A stretch of DNA of 64,000 nucleotides from Azospirillum oryzae (lineage in GTDB: Bacteria; Pseudomonadota; Alphaproteobacteria; Azospirillales; Azospirillaceae). Under the pieces are notes generated by a model. That model was not told the origin of the DNA. It ran no database searches and saw only the letters and a list, made by a program, of their open reading frames with translations. Shown piece by piece: positions 46,709 through 56,292 of the stretch; the first letter of the stretch is position 1, and every line of letters starts with the position of its first letter. A program made the position numbers and the translations under genes. Where the stretch lies: the NCBI RefSeq assembly GCF_008364795.1, contig NZ_VTTM01000002.1, positions 898,590 through 962,589 of the forward strand, in the 5' to 3' direction.

Positions 46709-49700
46709 CGGAAACTCTCCAGCAGGTTCTTGCCGAAGGGGTTGTTCACGCTGTCGGCCCGCAGGGCGAAGACCGCCTTGCGGGTGCCCACCGTCACCGA
46801 GAAGGTGAAGCGGTCGGGCTGCGGCGTGGACTCCAGCTTGCCGTCGGCGAGGAAATGGAACAGGGCCCAGGGACCCTGACGCGAAATGCCGGCCGGTTCG
46901 CCCGGCAGCGGCGGGCCGAAGCCGAGACGCACGCTGCTGGTGCCCTCCGCCCCCGGCCATTTCATCACCTGCGGGCGCGGCGGGCCGTGCTGGTAGATCA
47001 GCGTCTGGCCGTCGATGTCCATCGCCACCTGGGTTGCCTTTGCGTCCAGCTCCACCGGCGTGATCTCGAACACCACCTTGGCGGCGGTCGCCCCGGCCGG
47101 GAACAGACTGTCGCGGATGCGCGCCGCCCGTTCGAACTGGTCGAGCACGGCGGGCGGAATGCCCAGATCGACCTGATCCACCTTTTGCCATGCCCAGGGG
47201 CTGACCGTCATGTCGACGAAGGGGCGCAGGTTGGTGTTGAAGAACTGGTCGATCATGCCGCCCGGCGCGAACAACTTGGCGAAATCGGCCGCGGTCACGT
47301 CGACCGGGCTGTTCGGCACCATGGGGAAACGGTTGTCGAGCGCCGCCCGGCAGAAGGGCAGGACGGTGGACTGCCAAGCCTTGTTGATCTGCACCCGCGC
47401 GCCGCCGGCGCTGACCGTCGCCGCGCTCTGCGCCACGGTGGCGACCATGCCGCCGACCGGATCGGGCAGGTCGCGGGCGAGATTGCGAAGCTGCGCCGCC
47501 ACCGCCCCCTTGTTATCACCAACTCCGGCGCCGCCGGCCAGCCCGGCCAGCAGCGCGCCGTTCTGGTCGGGCGCGTTGGCGGCCCGCGCGATCTGCTGGT
47601 ACAGCTCGCCCAGCAGCTTCAGCGAGTCGTCCAGCTTCGGCGGCGCGCCGCCTTCACCCTGCACCAGCTCGCGCAGAGCCTTGAAGTGGTCGTTGATCGG
47701 CTGGCCCGGCGGCGGCCCTTCCGGCTGCAGCGAAACCCCGGCCAGCCGCGCCAGATAGGCGGCGTTGGTGCCGGTGGACTCCACCGCCTTCTCACCCGCC
47801 TGCGCCTGCTGCGCCACCCCGGCCAGCGGCCCGCCGGCCACCGGTCCCTTGCCATCCGCCGGCTTGTCGCCATTGGGCTTGTCGGCCGGGCCGGGCGCCA
47901 GCGTGGTCTGCCGCACCATGGCGGTCAGCCACAGCTTCAGCGGCGATTGCGGGCCGGACAGCGTGTTCAGCACGTCGGCGGCCTGGTTGAGGCTGCGCAG
48001 CGGCACGATCACCACGTCGCCCAGCATCTCGTCCCACTGGCGGGCGTAGCGGTCGAGATAGACGGCGAGGATGCCCTGTTCCAGCCGCTGCGCGCTGGCC
48101 ACAGCCTGCGGGCCGCTGCTCGGCTGGCCCAGCACCCAATTCTCCGCCACCAGCGCCTTGGCGACCTTGGGCAGCGCCGGCAGCACAGCCTTGTGGAAAC
48201 CGTCATAGGTGTAGAGGCCGGGGACGCCGTCCGACAGCGGCTTGCCCGACGGGCGGATCAGCACCCGCCCGGCCAGCGGCCCGGCATTGTCGACCAGCCG
48301 CCAGTCGGCCAGCGCCTGGATCTCCGGACGGTCGCGCAGGATGGCGAAGCCGCGTTCGGCCAGCGGATAGTTGGTCAGGCTCTGCCGAGCCTCCTCGACC
48401 AGCGCCTCGTCCAGCGGCATGGCGGGCAGGGGGGCGGCCAGCATGGCGTCGAGATGGGTGCGCAGGTCGCGCCGGATGCCGTCATAGGCTGGCCCCGGCA
48501 GCGACGCCATCCAGTCCAGCGCCATCCACTCCGACACCAGCGACTTGTCCATCGGCCCCTTGCCGGCCAGCATCAGATAGACCTTCAGCGCCTGGAACAG
48601 GTATTCGGGCCGGCCACGCTCGTGGCGCAGCTGCCCTTCCACCCGCAGGAAGACGCGCGGCAGCAGCACGGCGTTCAGCGCCCGGCCATAGACCGTCCCG
48701 CTCAGCCGGCCCAGCCGGTCGCCCTGATAGAGGCCGCCGGTCATCTCCAGCGGCGGCGGCTCGGTCCAGCCGGCGGGGATGGCGCGCAGCGTGTTCAGCG
48801 GCGGCACGATGGTGATGAAATCGGTGTCGTCCACCTTGGTCAGCGACCGCGGTGCGGCGGCGAGCGGCTCCAGCTCGGCCTGCGCCTTGGCGGCGGCGGC
48901 ATCTACCCCGGCGACCAGGGCGGCATTGCCGGTGAAGCTGTTGGCCCAGAAGGCGGCGACCGCCAGCCCGGCCAGCAGCATCGCCGCCATTGCCCCGCCG
49001 CGCAGCAGGCGCCGCCGCCGCTCCAGCCCGCTGTCGGCGCCGACCAGCCCGGCCTCGGCGAACACCACCTCGCGCAGGGTGCGGGTCAGGAAGTAGCTGC
49101 GCCCGCCGCTGGCCGCCGGCAGCACCGGCCGCTCCAGCCCGAAGGACCCCGCCACCATCTCCGACAGGCGGTCCACCGGGGCGCCGTCCTGGGTGCCGCT
49201 GGTCAGATAGACGCCGCGCAGCAGCGCCCGTTCCTCGTAGCGGTTGGGCTCGAAGATCACCATCAGCAGGTCGGCGATGGCCGGCTTCAGCGCGGCGATC
49301 TGCGCCGGGAACAATGTGTCGAGCGAGCGGCGCTGGATGTCGGATTCGCCATGGACGCGGTCCAGCACCCGGCGGGCGATGCGGCCTGTCAGTGCGTCGA
49401 ACTCCTCGCCGAAACGGTAGACCGGGGCGTCGTCGCCCTTCCTGCCGTCGTCCAGCGGGAAGGTGACGCCCCAGACCTGCTCGCGCTCCTCGCGGCTGAG
49501 ATCGTCGAAGAACTCGGCGAAGCCGGCGATCAGGTCGGCCTTGGTCAGCAGCACATAGACCGGAACGCGCGACCCGACCTGCCCGCGCAGCTCCTTCAGC
49601 CGCAGCTTCAGCTGCTCGGCATGGCCCTTGCGCTCCGGCTCGCTCCAGGCGGCAAGCTCGGCAAGGCTGACGGCCAGCAGGATGCCGTTCACCGGCTGGC

Positions 49701-50358
49701 GCGGGCGGTGGCGCTTCAGCAGGGCGATGAAGTTCTTCCACACCTTGCCGTCGATGGCCGGCTGGCTGTCCTGAGTGATGTAGCGCCCGGCGGTGTCGAT
49801 CAGCACCGCCTCGTCGGTGAACCACCAGTCGCAGTTGCGGGTGCCGCCGACGTCGCGCAGTGCAGCCCGCCCCATCTCCGCCGCCAGCGGAAAGCGCAGG
49901 CCGGAATTGGCGAGCGCCGTCGTCTTGCCCGCCCCCGGCGCGCCGATCAGCAGATACCAGGGCAGCTGGTAGAGATAGCGCTGTCCCCATTTGCCGCCGA
50001 AGCGCGCCTTGCGCAGCTGGTCCAGCGCTTCGCGCAGCCGGCCGCGCAGCAGGTCGGTCTCCTGGCCCACCGCTTCGGAGTCAGGATCGGCCTTGGCGGC
50101 CGGCGTCGCCTTGGTCAACGCCTGCACCATGCGGTCGTTGGCGCTGCGGTGGCGGTACAGCGACCACTGCATCGCCAGCGCCCACACCAGCAGGATGCCG
50201 AACACCGCCGCCAGCCGGATGGTCGCATCCTCCAGCGGGAAGGCGCCGGACACGGCGACGAGCGGCCCCAGGAACCAGACGATGGCGCCCAGGCACAGGG
50301 CCGCGACCAGCGTCAGGAACCAGCGGGAGGTCAGGGCGGAGAGGATGGATTTCAGCAT
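46690..50358 (-). CDS. tssM: type VI secretion protein TssM (IcmF)
   Basis: A 1222-residue inner-membrane protein of the trans-envelope complex. Two N-terminal membrane helices (13-36 and 46-66), a third near 425-450 (MAAMLLAGLAVAAFW), and a cytoplasmic NTPase domain with Walker A GAPGAGKTT (139-147) between. The large periplasmic part that contacts TssJ follows. ATG at 50358 is 18 bases after tssL. Walker A being intact suggests NTP binding. Confidence 0.95.
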   Translation of the reverse strand: MLKSILSALTSRWFLTLVAALCLGAIVWFLGPLVAVSGAFPLEDATIRLAAVFGILLVWALAMQWSLYRHRSANDRMVQALTKATPAAKADPDSEAVGQETDLLRGRLREALDQLRKARFGGKWGQRYLYQLPWYLLIGAPGAGKTTALANSGLRFPLAAEMGRAALRDVGGTRNCDWWFTDEAVLIDTAGRYITQDSQPAIDGKVWKNFIALLKRHRPRQPVNGILLAVSLAELAAWSEPERKGHAEQLKLRLKELRGQVGSRVPVYVLLTKADLIAGFAEFFDDLSREEREQVWGVTFPLDDGRKGDDAPVYRFGEEFDALTGRIARRVLDRVHGESDIQRRSLDTLFPAQIAALKPAIADLLMVIFEPNRYEERALLRGVYLTSGTQDGAPVDRLSEMVAGSFGLERPVLPAASGGRSYFLTRTLREVVFAEAGLVGADSGLERRRRLLRGGAMAAMLLAGLAVAAFWANSFTGNAALVAGVDAAAAKAQAELEPLAAAPRSLTKVDDTDFITIVPPLNTLRAIPAGWTEPPPLEMTGGLYQGDRLGRLSGTVYGRALNAVLLPRVFLRVEGQLRHERGRPEYLFQALKVYLMLAGKGPMDKSLVSEWMALDWMASLPGPAYDGIRRDLRTHLDAMLAAPLPAMPLDEALVEEARQSLTNYPLAERGFAILRDRPEIQALADWRLVDNAGPLAGRVLIRPSGKPLSDGVPGLYTYDGFHKAVLPALPKVAKALVAENWVLGQPSSGPQAVASAQRLEQGILAVYLDRYARQWDEMLGDVVIVPLRSLNQAADVLNTLSGPQSPLKLWLTAMVRQTTLAPGPADKPNGDKPADGKGPVAGGPLAGVAQQAQAGEKAVESTGTNAAYLARLAGVSLQPEGPPPGQPINDHFKALRELVQGEGGAPPKLDDSLKLLGELYQQIARAANAPDQNGALLAGLAGGAGVGDNKGAVAAQLRNLARDLPDPVGGMVATVAQSAATVSAGGARVQINKAWQSTVLPFCRAALDNRFPMVPNSPVDVTAADFAKLFAPGGMIDQFFNTNLRPFVDMTVSPWAWQKVDQVDLGIPPAVLDQFERAARIRDSLFPAGATAAKVVFEITPVELDAKATQVAMDIDGQTLIYQHGPPRPQVMKWPGAEGTSSVRLGFGPPLPGEPAGISRQGPWALFHFLADGKLESTPQPDRFTFSVTVGTRKAVFALRADSVNNPFGKNLLESFRCPTAL

Positions 50359-50375
50359 CGGTGTTTCGCCATCGG

Positions 50376-51908
50376 TCAGGGCGCCAGCACGATGTCGACG
50401 CGCCGGTTGGCCTGCCGGCCCTCCGCCGTCGTGTTGGGGGCGATCGGGTCGGTGTCGCCGCGCCCTTCGGCGCTCAGGCGGCTTCCACCGTCCTTTGAGG
50501 CGTCGGCGCCCAGGATCTCGGTCATCAGCCGCTGCACCTTGTCGGCCCGCGCTTCCGACAATTCCTGGTTGGACGGGTAGCGCAGCGAACGGATGGCGAC
50601 GCTGTCGGTGTTGCCGATCACCGAGATCCGGCCCTTCTCGGGGCGTAGCGCCTCGGCCACATGCTTGAACACCTCGACATAGCGCGGCTCGATGCGGTCG
50701 CTGCCGGACGCGAAGACGTTCAGGCGGGTGCGGACCAGCACGCGACCGTCGGTGCCGCCACTGACCTCGACCAGCCCGGCCTTGATGTCGGCGGCCAGCG
50801 CGGTGGCCACGCGGTCGGCCACGGTCCGGCTGGGCGGCGGGGCGGGCAGGGTGGCCGGCGCCTCGATCCGCGCGACCTGAACCGGCTTGTCCGGGATCAG
50901 CCCGGCCAGCCGGCGATAGGCGGCGTCGGACTGATCGGCCAGGGCGAAGACGAACCAGGCATAGAGCGCTGCCAGCAGCGCCACGATCATCACCGCCGGA
51001 ACCCAAAGCGGGATGGTGGCCGCCAACGGGCGGAAGCCATCGGCCTGCCCGCGCCAATGGGGCGACAGGTCGCGTTCCGCCTCGCCGCGCTGCTTGCGGA
51101 TGACGCGGTACAGCCGGTCGCGCAGCTTCGCCAGATCGCTGTAGCCGCGCTGCATGACGCGGAACTTGCCCTCGAACCCCAGCGAAACGCAGAGGTAGAA
51201 CAGCTCCAGTTCCATCAGGTGGCGGTCAGGCGCGTCGGCCATCTGGTCGAGCAGGTCGAAGAAACGCTCGCCGCCCCAGGTCTCCTTCTGGATGGTGGAG
51301 ACCATGCTCTTGTGCGCCCACAGGCTCTGGCTGCCCCAGGGGGTCGCCAGCACCACGTCGTCCACCGTGGCGCACAGTGCATAGCCGGCATTGCGGATCT
51401 GGGCGGCGGGCAGGCCGGCGCGCACCGTCGCCGCCTCGAACCGCTGCATCTCCGCGATCACCCGCTCGCGCAGGGACTCCACGTCGCGGTGCTGGGGCAG
51501 ATCGCGCACCCGCACCACCATCGCCAGGATGGGCGCCGCGGCGGTGATCAGCGGGTTGTCGCTGACCGCGGTCAACGCCGTCAGCGCCGCGTCGTCCAGC
51601 GGCCGGAAACCGGGGGAGAACGGCGCCTGGACGGGGGCGGACGCGGATGCCGGCGGTGCGGACGCCTTGGCCGATGCGAAGGCGGGCGGCGAGAAGGCTG
51701 CCGGCGAGAAAGCTGCCGGAGCGGGGGCGGGGGAAAAGGATGGGGCGCCCTGACCGAAGGCGGGCGGCACCAGCCCGGCCGCCGGATTGGCGGCAGGACC
51801 GCCGGCCGGTGCGGCCGGGCGCTGGAACGCCATCGGCTGCATCACCGTGGCGTCGATGTCGTCCGGTTCGTCGAACGGGTTCTTGTCGGGCGGCGGCCGG
51901 ACGCTCAT
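50376..51908 (-). CDS. tssL: type VI secretion protein TssL with OmpA domain
   Basis: A 510-residue DotU-family protein. Residues 1-100 are a Pro/Ala/Ser/Phe-rich cytoplasmic tail with repeated AFSP/PAF motifs. The DotU domain spans about 110-290 (LITAAAPILAMVVRVRDLPQH, ALCATVDDVVLATPWG, LELFYLCVSLGFEGKFRV) and one membrane helix lies at 300-322. The C-terminus is an OmpA-like peptidoglycan-binding domain (ISVIGNTDSVAI..., NQELSEARADKVQRLM...GRGDTDPIAPNTTAEGRQANRRVDI), making it a peptidoglycan-binding 'extended' TssL. It overlaps tssJ (TCATGA). Confidence 0.95.
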   Translation of the reverse strand: MSVRPPPDKNPFDEPDDIDATVMQPMAFQRPAAPAGGPAANPAAGLVPPAFGQGAPSFSPAPAPAAFSPAAFSPPAFASAKASAPPASASAPVQAPFSPGFRPLDDAALTALTAVSDNPLITAAAPILAMVVRVRDLPQHRDVESLRERVIAEMQRFEAATVRAGLPAAQIRNAGYALCATVDDVVLATPWGSQSLWAHKSMVSTIQKETWGGERFFDLLDQMADAPDRHLMELELFYLCVSLGFEGKFRVMQRGYSDLAKLRDRLYRVIRKQRGEAERDLSPHWRGQADGFRPLAATIPLWVPAVMIVALLAALYAWFVFALADQSDAAYRRLAGLIPDKPVQVARIEAPATLPAPPPSRTVADRVATALAADIKAGLVEVSGGTDGRVLVRTRLNVFASGSDRIEPRYVEVFKHVAEALRPEKGRISVIGNTDSVAIRSLRYPSNQELSEARADKVQRLMTEILGADASKDGGSRLSAEGRGDTDPIAPNTTAEGRQANRRVDIVLAP

Positions 51909-52618
51909 GACGGCCCCTTCACGATCAGGTTGTGCTTGGCGGCGGGCGGCTGGTCGGTGGAGACCTTCGGCGCGGGTTCAGCCTTTTCGGCGCCGGGCTT
52001 TTCCGCCTTCGGCTTCTCGGCATCCGGCTTATCGGCGTCGGCTTTGTCCGCGTCCGGCTTGTCCGCGTCGGGCTTGTCGCCCTTGGCCTCGCCATCGGCG
52101 GCTGCGCCCTCGCCGTCCTCGCCATCCTGCCGGACCAGCGAGATGGTGCTGCCCTTGGCGGTCAGGACAAAATTGTTCGCCTTGTTCGGCTCCACAGGCT
52201 GCAGGGCGCGCCAGCCGGCTTCCTCATAGGCGCGGAAGGCGGCGGCGATGGCCAGCGTCTTGACGTCCGGCTTGGGCTGGATCGTCACGGTCTGCCTGTT
52301 GTCGGGCTGCGCCGCCACTTCCTGCCGGTCGAGCAGGGTGGGGCCGAGCGTCGCCTTGTCCTGGTCCATGACTTGGAAGAAATCGGCGTTGGCGAAGGCG
52401 TCGCTTGGACCGAGCTGGTAGAGCCGCAGCATCACCGGAGACGGCCGGCCGCTCGGATCCGGGTTCAGCGCCTTCGCCCCAATCACGGTCAGCCGGATGG
52501 TGGTCGGCGGCGGAGGCTTCGGGGCGGAGGAGCAGGCGGCCAGCGCCAGCGCTGCGGCCAGGGCGGCAGCGGACCATGTCGTCTTCCGGATCCGCATCCA
52601 GCCGGCAATCCTCTGCAT
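51905..52618 (-). CDS. tssJ: type VI secretion lipoprotein TssJ with charged tail
   Basis: A 237-residue outer-membrane lipoprotein. Signal and lipobox end at Cys29 (LAAC); the TssJ domain follows (TIRLTVIGAKALNPDPSGRPSPVMLRLYQLGPSDAFANADFFQVM, about 40-160). Residues 165-225 are an unusual low-complexity tail of repeating Asp/Lys/Pro/Ala (DKPDADK-type, then EKPKAEK), absent from classical TssJ. ATG at 52618 is preceded by GGGGAAAGG. First gene of the leftward tssJ-tssL-tssM-kinase-RsbW operon. Confidence 0.9.
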   Translation of the reverse strand: MQRIAGWMRIRKTTWSAAALAAALALAACSSAPKPPPPTTIRLTVIGAKALNPDPSGRPSPVMLRLYQLGPSDAFANADFFQVMDQDKATLGPTLLDRQEVAAQPDNRQTVTIQPKPDVKTLAIAAAFRAYEEAGWRALQPVEPNKANNFVLTAKGSTISLVRQDGEDGEGAAADGEAKGDKPDADKPDADKADADKPDAEKPKAEKPGAEKAEPAPKVSTDQPPAAKHNLIVKGPS

Positions 52619-52861
52619 CACCACACCTTTCCCCTTATACGTTCGGGTATAGCAGGGCACGAACGGATGGTCATCCCTAACCAAAGGCGCCGGCGTGACA
52701 ATTCCTCGACCGCCGGCTGGAGAGGTTGAACCGGGACCGCCAGCGGGACAGACTCGGGGGGAGGGGACGGTCCACAACGAAGCGGCGAATGGAATAAAGC
52801 CGGTTCGCGCGCTGTTCGTGTTGCGGATCCCCAGGGGATAATTGACGAAGGTACCAACGCC

Positions 52862-53599
52862 ATGCCCACGCTTTGGACCCGGATGAGAGCCGAACTGGGC
52901 GACAGCGACGCGCAGTACCGGCTGGCGGAGATGCTGCGGACGGCCGATGTCGTCGCCTCCGTCCCCTGGTACCGGCGCGCGGCCCGCCAGGGCCATGTCG
53001 CGGCGCAGACCATGCTGGCCTTCCTGCTCGCCAACGGCATCGGCGTGCCGCCCGACCCGCGCCGGGCGGTGTCCTGGTACCGCCGCGCCGCCGCCAAGGG
53101 TGATGTCGGGGCGCAGAACAACCTGGGCTTCATGCATGAACATGGCGCCGGCGTGCCGTGCGACCCGGCCAAGGCGGCGCTGTGGTACCGGCTGGCCGCG
53201 CTGCAGCATTCGGCCCCCGCCCAGGTCAACCTCGCCCTTCTGCTGCTCGACGGCCGCGGCGTCGACCGCGACGAGGCCGAGGCGGTGCGCTGGCTGCGCG
53301 CCGCCGCCGAACAGGGCCACCCCGCCGCCCAGTACCGCCTGGGCCTGTGCCTGCGCGAGGGGGTGGGCATCGAACGTGACGCCGCCGAAGCCGCCCTGTG
53401 GCTGCAGGCCGCGGCCGCCGCCGGTGACCGCGAAGCGCTGGTGGCGTTGGCCGAACTGCGCCAGACCGTCGTGCCGGCCTGGGCCGGTGGCGCGGAGGAA
53501 AGCGGCGCGGAGGATGAGGACGAGGCGATCGAATGGCGGCATCAGGCGGAACGGCGTCCCATGCAGGACGCCCGTGCCGGAGCGATGCCGCCGGGCTGA
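52862..53599 (+). CDS. Sel1-repeat protein in the T6SS cluster
   Basis: A 245-residue protein of about five Sel1-like TPR repeats (AQYRLAEMLR, AQTMLAFLLANGIGVPPDPRRAVSWYRRAAAKGDVGAQNNLGFMHEHGAGVPCDPAKAALWYRLAALQHSAPAQVNLALLL...). No signal peptide. It is divergent from tssJ and is the only rightward gene in the cluster. Sel1 proteins are often scaffolds; T6SS clusters of related bacteria sometimes carry one. Its partner is unknown. Confidence 0.85.
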   Translation: MPTLWTRMRAELGDSDAQYRLAEMLRTADVVASVPWYRRAARQGHVAAQTMLAFLLANGIGVPPDPRRAVSWYRRAAAKGDVGAQNNLGFMHEHGAGVPCDPAKAALWYRLAALQHSAPAQVNLALLLLDGRGVDRDEAEAVRWLRAAAEQGHPAAQYRLGLCLREGVGIERDAAEAALWLQAAAAAGDREALVALAELRQTVVPAWAGGAEESGAEDEDEAIEWRHQAERRPMQDARAGAMPPG

Positions 53600-53621
53600 C
53601 GCCCGTCCCGACCGGTTCCTG

Positions 53622-55163
53622 TCATTCGATCACGCCCAGCTTGCGCCAGACCGGCAGGCTGTTGCGCAGGCACCAGTCCATGCTGTCGGCGATGGCCTTC
53701 CGGCTGGCGTCGTCGGCATTCTCCGGCGCGGCCAGCCGGCGCATCGCGTGGCCGACCAGCGCATCCAGCGTCTCCGGCACGCCTTCGCAGAGGCCGTCAT
53801 AGAGCAGCGCCTCCATCGTGCTGACATGCAGGCCGGCCCCGCCGACCGAGGCGGCGAAGGCGCTGCTCTTGCGCCCCTCGCTGGTGGCGAGTTCGTTGGC
53901 GGCGGCGCGGTTGTGGGCCAGCACGCCCGGCAGCGGCGTCACGGTCTCGGGCGGGTTCGGCACCGGGATCGCCTGGTTGGAGCCGGTCAGCATGCCGGCG
54001 ATCTCCACCGCCGACAGGTTGCCGCCGGCCCGCCGCACCTCCGGCAGGTCGATCAGTTCGGCGATGCGGCGCGGGCCGTCGGCCAGCACGTCGAAGATCG
54101 GCTCGTAATGCTTGGCCTCCAGCGTCGCCTCGCCCAGCGGCACCTGGATGGTGGTGCGGGCATCGGCGCGCGGGATGGTCAGCGCCATCGCCATGTCCAT
54201 CAGCATCGCGTCGCGCTTGGCCACGCTGATGCGCCGGGCGCCGCGCACGAAGACGTCGCGGCGGAAGGGCCGGCCGACGCAATAATCCTTGAAGGTCTCG
54301 CGCAGGCTGGGCACGCCGATGGTGTCGAGCGCCTTGCGCTGGTCGGGCGTCAGGGCGAGGTCCGGGTAGTTCTCGAACAGGGTGGCCGAACCGGCATAGG
54401 TCAACTTCGCCTCGCCCAGTTCGCGCGCGACATCCACATGGTAGAGCGGCTGCCAGCTGCCGTTCAGATACTCGTGCGCCAGATAGACCGACTGGTCGGT
54501 GGCGCTCTGCGTCTTGGTCTCGCCGCGCAGCTTTCCGAACATCGCCTCGTCGCCCAGGATCTTGGCCCCGGCCTTGTAGAGCTGTTCGGCGAAGTCGAGC
54601 CCCGCCTTGACCTGCCGGTCGCTGCGCTCGTGGACCAGCCCGGAATACTCGTAGAGCAGCCGCTGCAGCGGCATCATCGGCGCCCAGCCCGGCATGGCGT
54701 TGTAGCTGACATAGACCAGCCCGCCCGGCTTCAGCTTCTTCGCCAGGAAGCGCGCGATGGCGCCTCGGTTCATCGGGCTGACCCAGCTGTAGACGCCGTG
54801 CAGCGTGACGAAGTCGAACTCCGGCAGCTCCGGCCCCTCGCCGTCGGCCATCTCGGCGAAGCTCGCCTCATGGAAGCTGATGTTGGTCAGGCCGGCCGCC
54901 TCTGCGGCATCGCGGGCGCGGGCGATATGGGCGGGGTGAAAGTCCACCGCATGGAACCGCCCCTGCGGGTTGGCCGCCGCGAACAGCGCCACCGTCGTGC
55001 CGTGGCCGCAGCCGAGTTCGCAATAGTCGAACCCGTTGGCCGTGGATGGCGGAGCGATGCCGTTGATCAGGCAGCTCAGCGTCAGATGCGCCGGCCCCTG
55101 TTCACGGTAGAAGCCCGGCAGATATTCGATGTCCGACACATAGCCGGCGCTCCAGTCGCTCAT
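53622..55163 (-). CDS. SAM methyltransferase with regulatory domain, in T6SS cluster
   Basis: A 513-residue protein. The N-terminal class I methyltransferase has motif I FDYCELGCGHGTTVALFAA (about 45-63) and later FDFVTLHGVYSWVSPMNR and LKPGGLVYVSYNAMPGWAPMMPL, followed by a long 'methyltransferase regulatory' domain (about 210-500). It lies 43 bases after tssG on the same strand and is not a core T6SS component. Substrate unknown: a secretion component, an effector or an unrelated small molecule are all possible. Confidence 0.85.
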   Translation of the reverse strand: MSDWSAGYVSDIEYLPGFYREQGPAHLTLSCLINGIAPPSTANGFDYCELGCGHGTTVALFAAANPQGRFHAVDFHPAHIARARDAAEAAGLTNISFHEASFAEMADGEGPELPEFDFVTLHGVYSWVSPMNRGAIARFLAKKLKPGGLVYVSYNAMPGWAPMMPLQRLLYEYSGLVHERSDRQVKAGLDFAEQLYKAGAKILGDEAMFGKLRGETKTQSATDQSVYLAHEYLNGSWQPLYHVDVARELGEAKLTYAGSATLFENYPDLALTPDQRKALDTIGVPSLRETFKDYCVGRPFRRDVFVRGARRISVAKRDAMLMDMAMALTIPRADARTTIQVPLGEATLEAKHYEPIFDVLADGPRRIAELIDLPEVRRAGGNLSAVEIAGMLTGSNQAIPVPNPPETVTPLPGVLAHNRAAANELATSEGRKSSAFAASVGGAGLHVSTMEALLYDGLCEGVPETLDALVGHAMRRLAAPENADDASRKAIADSMDWCLRNSLPVWRKLGVIE

Positions 55164-55206
55164 TGGGTCCTCGTCGTTCTAAGGCGGGGCGTCGCAACGG
55201 CGCGCC

Positions 55207-56292
55207 TCACAAATCCTGCATCGGAAACACCGCGTCCTTGCGCTCGACCGGGCTCGGCGCATGCAGCACCCAGCCGTTCCAGCCCAGCCGCGTGGCGTCG
55301 CGGTCGTCCTCCCCGGCGGCCAGCCGGGCGCCCGGCACCTCCGGCGCCTGCAACGTTACCTGAAGCTCGAAATCCAGCTCCGGCCCGACATACATGCGCA
55401 CTAGATCCCGCAGCTTCCGGAACTCGCGGCCTTCCGGCATGAAATCGCGGAACTGGTCATGGTTCAGCGGGCCGATACGCAGGCGGAACTTGCCCTGGAC
55501 GTCCCAGGCGCGGTCGCCGGCCAACGCGTCGATGCCCAGCCGGCAATGCCGGCCCTCCGGTTCGGCCAGCGTCGGCAACCGGGTCTGCCCGTCCGCAGCG
55601 ATGGGCAGCCAGCCGCCGACGAAGCTCTCCACCATCACCGGCCGGCCGAGGAAATCCGACAGCATCTCCTGCAGATCGACGGCCGAGCGGGTCCCGCGCG
55701 ACAGCAGCCCGGAATAGTGCAGGAGCGTCTCGTCCTCCACCACCAGCCGCTTGGTTAGCGACGGCTGGCCGATGCCGACGAAGCTGGACAGCGTGGTGCT
55801 GACCGGATCGGGCTCGCGCGAGCCTTGCCCCCGCTCGAAGGACACCGGCAGCCGGTATTTGGCCCAGGCGCGGTAGAACAGCGAAAAGCTGCGGTGATGG
55901 AAGACGTCGAAGAAGTCGCGCAGGGACCGGTTCCGCTCGCGCAAGCTGCGGATCATGATCTCGGTGTAGTGCTGCGGCAGCACGCCCAGCGGCCCGACCA
56001 GCCCGAGGAAGGCGCCGACCACCGTCGGCGGCCGTCCGTTCTGGCCCGGCTCCGCCCCCGCCACCTGATTGCCGGGGAAGGTCAGCGAGGTTTCGGCGCG
56101 CAGGCGCACCACCTCCTCGCGCGGGTCATGGTCATGGCCCACGGCGTGGCGGCGGGCGTTGCGCGGGTCGCGCGCATCGCGCCGGGCCTGCCATTCCAGC
56201 ACCCGCACCGCCTGGAAGAAGTCGAAGCGGTGGGGGGTGCGGAACAGCCGGTCGATCACAGAAGCGGGCGGTTGCCGGCGCGGGCGGGCCAT
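55207..56292 (-). CDS. tssG: type VI secretion baseplate protein TssG
   Basis: A 361-residue baseplate wedge protein. The N-terminus SVIDRLFRTPHRFDFFQAVRVLEWQ and the segment FLGLVGPLGVLPQHYTEIMIRSLRERNRSLRDFFDVFHHRSFSLFYRAWAKY are diagnostic of TssG/ImpH. It overlaps tssF by 37 bases. It binds TssF in a 2:1 TssF-TssG heterotrimer that forms the baseplate with TssE and TssK. Confidence 0.95.
   Translation of the reverse strand: MARPRRQPPASVIDRLFRTPHRFDFFQAVRVLEWQARRDARDPRNARRHAVGHDHDPREEVVRLRAETSLTFPGNQVAGAEPGQNGRPPTVVGAFLGLVGPLGVLPQHYTEIMIRSLRERNRSLRDFFDVFHHRSFSLFYRAWAKYRLPVSFERGQGSREPDPVSTTLSSFVGIGQPSLTKRLVVEDETLLHYSGLLSRGTRSAVDLQEMLSDFLGRPVMVESFVGGWLPIAADGQTRLPTLAEPEGRHCRLGIDALAGDRAWDVQGKFRLRIGPLNHDQFRDFMPEGREFRKLRDLVRMYVGPELDFELQVTLQAPEVPGARLAAGEDDRDATRLGWNGWVLHAPSPVERKDAVFPMQDL

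Noticed and set aside
46405-50580. 1391-residue plus-strand frame opposite tssM
   Set aside because: Shadow of the GC-rich tssM coding strand with Arg/Gln/His-rich low-complexity sequence.
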